A DNA stretch of 64,000 bases from the NCBI RefSeq assembly GCF_002327105.1, contig NZ_CP023406.1:1922001-1986000 (forward strand). Direction: 5' to 3'. Source of the stretch: Luteimonas chenhongjianii (GTDB lineage Bacteria > Pseudomonadota > Gammaproteobacteria > Xanthomonadales > Xanthomonadaceae). How positions within the stretch are numbered: position 1 is the first letter of the stretch; each line of letters opens with the position of its first letter. Position numbers and translations under genes: made by a program. Of the stretch, positions 61,433 through 64,000 are shown one piece after another. The notes beneath the pieces are model-generated. The model saw only the letters and a list, made by a program, of their open reading frames with translations. It had not been told where the DNA came from and did no database searches.

Positions 61433-62215
61433 TCAGCCTGCCGCTGCCTCGTCGGCGACACTCATCGATGCTTCGGTCGTTCCATAGCGCCGCTGGCAGG
61501 TGTCGCACCAGAACGCCCGGCGCTGCGCCCGACCCAGATGCTTGCGATAGCTCAGTGGTGTGCCGTCCCGCGGGCACGTGGTCTTGGTGTGCACCTGGTA
61601 GTGCTTCTTGAGCTGGAACGCCTGTTTCCAGCGATAGAAATCGAAGCTGTAGGCGCGTGCCTCGGCGACAAGCTCGCCGAGCTTGCGCGCGGGCAGGGCG
61701 CCGACGGTACTTTCGGGATGCACGCGGATGCGATGCAGCACTTCGTTCTTGATGATGTTGCCCACGCCGGCAAACACGTCCTGGTCCAACAGGACATCGG
61801 CAGCCAGGGCGTCCGGCTTCGCGCGCAAGGTGCGGCGCGCACGCGCGGGGTCCCAGGCCTCGCTCATCACATCGACACCCCAGTCGTAGGCGGCGTCGAG
61901 GTCGCCCTCGATGAAGCGAACCGAGCACGAGTAGAAATTCAGCGCATCGCCCTTGCTGAACCCCAGGCCCAGCCGCGGCGTTGCGGCTTTGGTCTCGTTG
62001 ATGCGCCAGCTGCCGAACAACAGGAAGTGGATGCGCACGCTGAAGCCGTCGAACTCCAGCAGGAAATGCTTGCCCCAGCTGCGCACCGCCCGCAACGTGC
62101 GATTGCGCAGACGGGCGATGTCCTGCTTGCTGTTGCCTTCGACGTGCAGCACCTTGCGGCCGACGAACTGCTGGGCAAGTTCGCGAAGAATGACGATCGA
62201 TGGACCTTCAGGCAT
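61433..62215 (-). CDS. Endonuclease VIII-like DNA glycosylase/AP lyase (Fpg/Nei family)
   Basis: The protein has 260 residues starting MPEGPSIVILRELAQQF, with Pro2-Glu3 of the family's active site. The helix-two-turn-helix region includes DQDVFAGVGNIIKNEVLHRI, with the conserved GVGNI and Lys. The C-terminal zinc finger has Cys in TTCPRDG and two in FWCDTCQRR. One zinc Cys is Asp (C-x2-D), so the finger is C-x2-D/C-x2-C. It should remove oxidised pyrimidines or purines. The ATG at 62213-62215 is obligatory because Met1 is processed to expose Pro. Confidence 0.9.
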   Translation of the reverse strand: MPEGPSIVILRELAQQFVGRKVLHVEGNSKQDIARLRNRTLRAVRSWGKHFLLEFDGFSVRIHFLLFGSWRINETKAATPRLGLGFSKGDALNFYSCSVRFIEGDLDAAYDWGVDVMSEAWDPARARRTLRAKPDALAADVLLDQDVFAGVGNIIKNEVLHRIRVHPESTVGALPARKLGELVAEARAYSFDFYRWKQAFQLKKHYQVHTKTTCPRDGTPLSYRKHLGRAQRRAFWCDTCQRRYGTTEASMSVADEAAAG

Positions 62216-62684
62216 GACCGCAGCATCAGGCCGCGCGGGTGTGGCCGCCGCGAAGATATGGTGCCCGCCGCGCGCGCATGGGCCGAGGCCTACGGCGGCA
62301 GGCATCCACGTTCGCGGGGCGCAGGTGCCTGTTGCGAACCCCGCAAGAGTATTGCTGCCGGCGTGCGGCAACGTGCCGGAGGCCAACTTGCGCGATCGCG
62401 GCGCACGAAAGCGGAGCGGCCAGGGCAGTCAGTGGCGCAGGACAGTCCGGACAGCTCATGCCGAGTGCGCCGACGCCGACGCTGCGGAGCGGGATGGAGA
62501 ACGCTGACTGATCGGACGATGAGGACGACGGCGCGATGACGGTGACCGGCGCTCGACTGCCGCGAAGCCGTCCGTGGAATGTGGCGCGGGGCGCGCATTC
62601 CATTTGTCTGCCGGGAGCGGGACCCACCAGGCCCGGGACGGGCGCGACGGGTTCCCGAGGCTCAAGACCTGCGTGGTAGGTCGA
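62216..62684. other. Intergenic interval, nothing recognised
   Basis: These 469 bp carry only GC-rich noise frames on both strands. No operator, repeat or RNA structure stands out. It presumably contains the glycosylase promoter. Confidence 0.35.
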
Positions 62685-62816
62685 TTACTCCGCGGGCGTC
62701 GCGGCGCCCTTGGCGGCGTCGCGCTCTGCGCGCTTCTTGGCGTCCTTCTCGTCCTGCTTCTTCTTCTTGGCGAGTTCGCGCTGACGCTTTTCGAACGAGT
62801 AATTGGGCTTGGCCAC
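62685..62816 (-). CDS. Small lysine-rich protein, 43 residues
   Basis: From a GTG at 62814-62816 with GGAG five bases upstream, the frame reads MAKPNYSFEKRQRELAKKKK (GTG read as Met), QDEKDAKKRAERDAAKGAAT, PAE, then a stop. It is almost all charged residues, strongly helical and very basic. The clean ribosome site, natural start and absence of Pro/Gly/Arg noise support a real gene too short for most gene finders. It may bind nucleic acid or the ribosome. Similar small KKK-rich proteins occur in related bacteria. It lies 138 bp beyond the stop of the ParB-like gene, in the same direction. Confidence 0.65.
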   Translation of the reverse strand: MAKPNYSFEKRQRELAKKKKQDEKDAKKRAERDAAKGAATPAE

Positions 62817-62954
62817 GGAGACTCCTATGCGATTGAGCGCCGCATTGTCTCATCTACGGCGCAAATCCGCCCGCTGGCCCGTTCAGGGTCTGGTCGGCAG
62901 CCGTGGCGTCAGGGGCGCGGGGAGGCTGGCGACTTCTCCCCGGCCCCGGTTGGA

Positions 62955-63770
62955 TCAGCTGCGCAGGCGCTGCAGCTGGGCCTGCAGGGCTTCGACCTGG
63001 GCGCGGAGCTCCGCGTTCTCGCGCTCGAGCTGGGTAACCCGGCGTTGCAGCGACTTCGCGTCCGGCGCGGGGTCCTCGCCCTCGCCGGACTGGTCCGGCC
63101 GCGGCCGCTTCTTCGCCTCGCGCGCGCGTCGCGCAGCCTGCTTGAGCTCTTCCTTGCCCGCCTGGGCAGCGCTGCGCTGCTCGTCTGCCGGCAGACTGGC
63201 GACCGCCGCTGCGGCGCTGAGCGAGATCTCCCCGGCCTTCAGCGCCCCCACCACTTCCGGCGTGGCCTGCGAGTGGATGCGCTCGATCATCAGCACCTGG
63301 TTGCTGCTGAGCTTGGCCTCGCGTGCCAGTTCGGCCCGGCTCACCGGGGCGGGGGCATCGTCCCACGGCGGGCGATCATCGGTCTGCGCATCGGCGACAT
63401 CGGCCGAGCCGGCCTGCTCCACAGCCGCCGTGCGCTGCGCCTGCTGGCGCGCCGCGATGATGTCGCGCTTGCGCAGCGCCAGCACGCCGCGCTGGTAGTC
63501 GGACACGCTGCGACGGCCCAGATGCTGTTCGATCATCCACAGATGCACGTCTTCCATCGACTGGAACCGGGTGTTCTGCAGGGTATTGAACGGGATTCCG
63601 TGCTTCTGGCAGATGCCGTAGCGGTTGTGCCCGTCGACCAGCACATCACCCCAGAGCACCAGCGCGTCGCGGCAGCCTTCGGCCAGCAGGCTACGCTCCA
63701 GGGCCTCGTACTCGTCGCTCGTCAACGGGTCGATGTAGGCCTTGAGTTCTTCCAGGACGACGATGTTCAT
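62955..63770 (-). CDS. ParB/Spo0J-like nuclease-domain protein with coiled-coil tail
   Basis: The protein has 271 residues. Residues 5-95 resemble the ParB N-terminal domain: LTSDEYEALERSLLAEGCRD, ALVLWGDVLVDGHNRYGICQ, with the VDGHNR motif, and WMIEQHLGRRSVSDYQRGVL. A linker and a helix-turn-helix-like segment AELAREAKLSSNQVLMIERI follow. A long coiled coil ends the chain (about 215-271, LQRRVTQLERENAELRAQVE). The gene is on the chromosome without a parA neighbour, so it may be a ParB-like regulator rather than the segregation ParB. The ATG at 63768-63770 starts the domain. Confidence 0.8.
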   Translation of the reverse strand: MNIVVLEELKAYIDPLTSDEYEALERSLLAEGCRDALVLWGDVLVDGHNRYGICQKHGIPFNTLQNTRFQSMEDVHLWMIEQHLGRRSVSDYQRGVLALRKRDIIAARQQAQRTAAVEQAGSADVADAQTDDRPPWDDAPAPVSRAELAREAKLSSNQVLMIERIHSQATPEVVGALKAGEISLSAAAAVASLPADEQRSAAQAGKEELKQAARRAREAKKRPRPDQSGEGEDPAPDAKSLQRRVTQLERENAELRAQVEALQAQLQRLRS

Positions 63771-63866
63771 GCGCTGCGACCGCTTCGGGGGGCGCGCATT
63801 GTAGAGGCGACGGTTCCCGGATGCCGAGACCGGGGCAGGCGATCGCCTCGCGGCCGCAGGCAGGCT

Positions 63867-64000
63867 TCAGGCGGGCCATGCCAGTGCGTGCGCCGGCAGG
63901 CGCGCCGAGCGGCCGCTCAGCCGTTCGAACTCGGCGAGGTCGTGAGAGCAGAAGACGTCGACGTCTGCGGCGCTGTGGCGCAGCTCGCGCAGGCGCTGCT
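63867..64000 (-). CDS. C-terminal fragment of an MBL-fold metallo-hydrolase (cut by window edge)
   Basis: Only the last 44 residues are visible: QRLRELRHSAADVDVFCSHD, LAEFERLSGRSARLPAHALA, WPA. The FCSHDLAEFE wording, with a final zinc-ligand-like His-Asp, is common at the end of MBL-fold proteins. The rest lies beyond the window, so the identification rests on this short tail. Confidence 0.5.
   Translation of the reverse strand, partial: QRLRELRHSAADVDVFCSHDLAEFERLSGRSARLPAHALAWPA

Noticed and set aside
1..64000. CRISPR arrays, insertion sequences, integrase or attachment sites
   Set aside because: No regularly spaced repeats, transposase or integrase motifs or flanking inverted repeats were found on reading both strands.

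Overview
The window is GC-rich chromosomal DNA, apparently from a gammaproteobacterium of the Lysobacteraceae/Xanthomonadaceae (Lysobacter, Luteimonas or Stenotrophomonas type). This placement is inferred from gene content: a TonB receptor-SapC-cupin-tryptophan halogenase block, a DUF6491 lipoprotein, DUF1456, a bacterial TrmY-like protein, three FUSC-family exporters, and a LacI-type TGGTAGCGCTA palindrome in front of the TonB receptor. I see no tRNA, rRNA, CRISPR array, phage or insertion sequence. It looks like ordinary chromosome with scattered gene decay.

Layout. 1-10.5 kb: a partial FUSC exporter, a CPA1 Na+/H+ antiporter, a decayed DUF4142 lipoprotein gene, an overlapping outer-membrane porin/serine hydrolase pair with a decayed second hydrolase, then a fasciclin-domain protein, a MerR/B12-binding (LitR/CarH-like) regulator and an ECF sigma factor. 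10.5-24 kb: an outer-membrane barrel, a choloylglycine-type hydrolase, small envelope proteins, the large helicase Lhr, a DUF1697 protein, a CLC channel/transporter and a cupin. 24-38.6 kb: an alpha/beta hydrolase lipoprotein, an HNH nuclease, an FHA protein, a diguanylate cyclase, a second FUSC protein, the intact DUF4142 lipoprotein, an SDR oxidoreductase, a marR-FUSC operon, an FMN reductase, an FKBP isomerase, a Tat-exported Gfo/Idh/MocA oxidoreductase and a helix-hairpin-helix protein. 38.6-45.8 kb: the TonB receptor-SapC-cupin-halogenase operon behind a LacI-type operator. 45.9-64 kb: a DUF4344 peptidase, a membrane GDPD, a sugar dehydrogenase-PEBP fusion, HPF- and CHAD-domain proteins, an SPFH/zinc-ribbon/membrane-protein operon, a VOC protein, a lipocalin, a TrmY-like methyltransferase, an rRNA pseudouridine synthase, a GntA-like/DUF1989 pair, an endonuclease VIII-like glycosylase, a ParB-like protein and the tail of an MBL-fold hydrolase.

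The most notable signal is a small regulon around 8.7-10.7 kb. Two 17-bp sites of form TGTACG-N5-TGTACA (TACA half-sites 11 bp apart) lie at 8780-8796 and 10616-10632. Read toward the fasciclin gene and toward the sigma-factor gene, each is followed 8-9 bp later by a TTGGAC/TTGACC element, then about 60 bp to the start codon. The LitR/CarH-like gene starts inside the first site. This points to a light- or B12-controlled circuit driving an ECF sigma factor and a FAS1 protein. Its regulator lacks the histidine of the usual W-x9-EH cobalamin motif.
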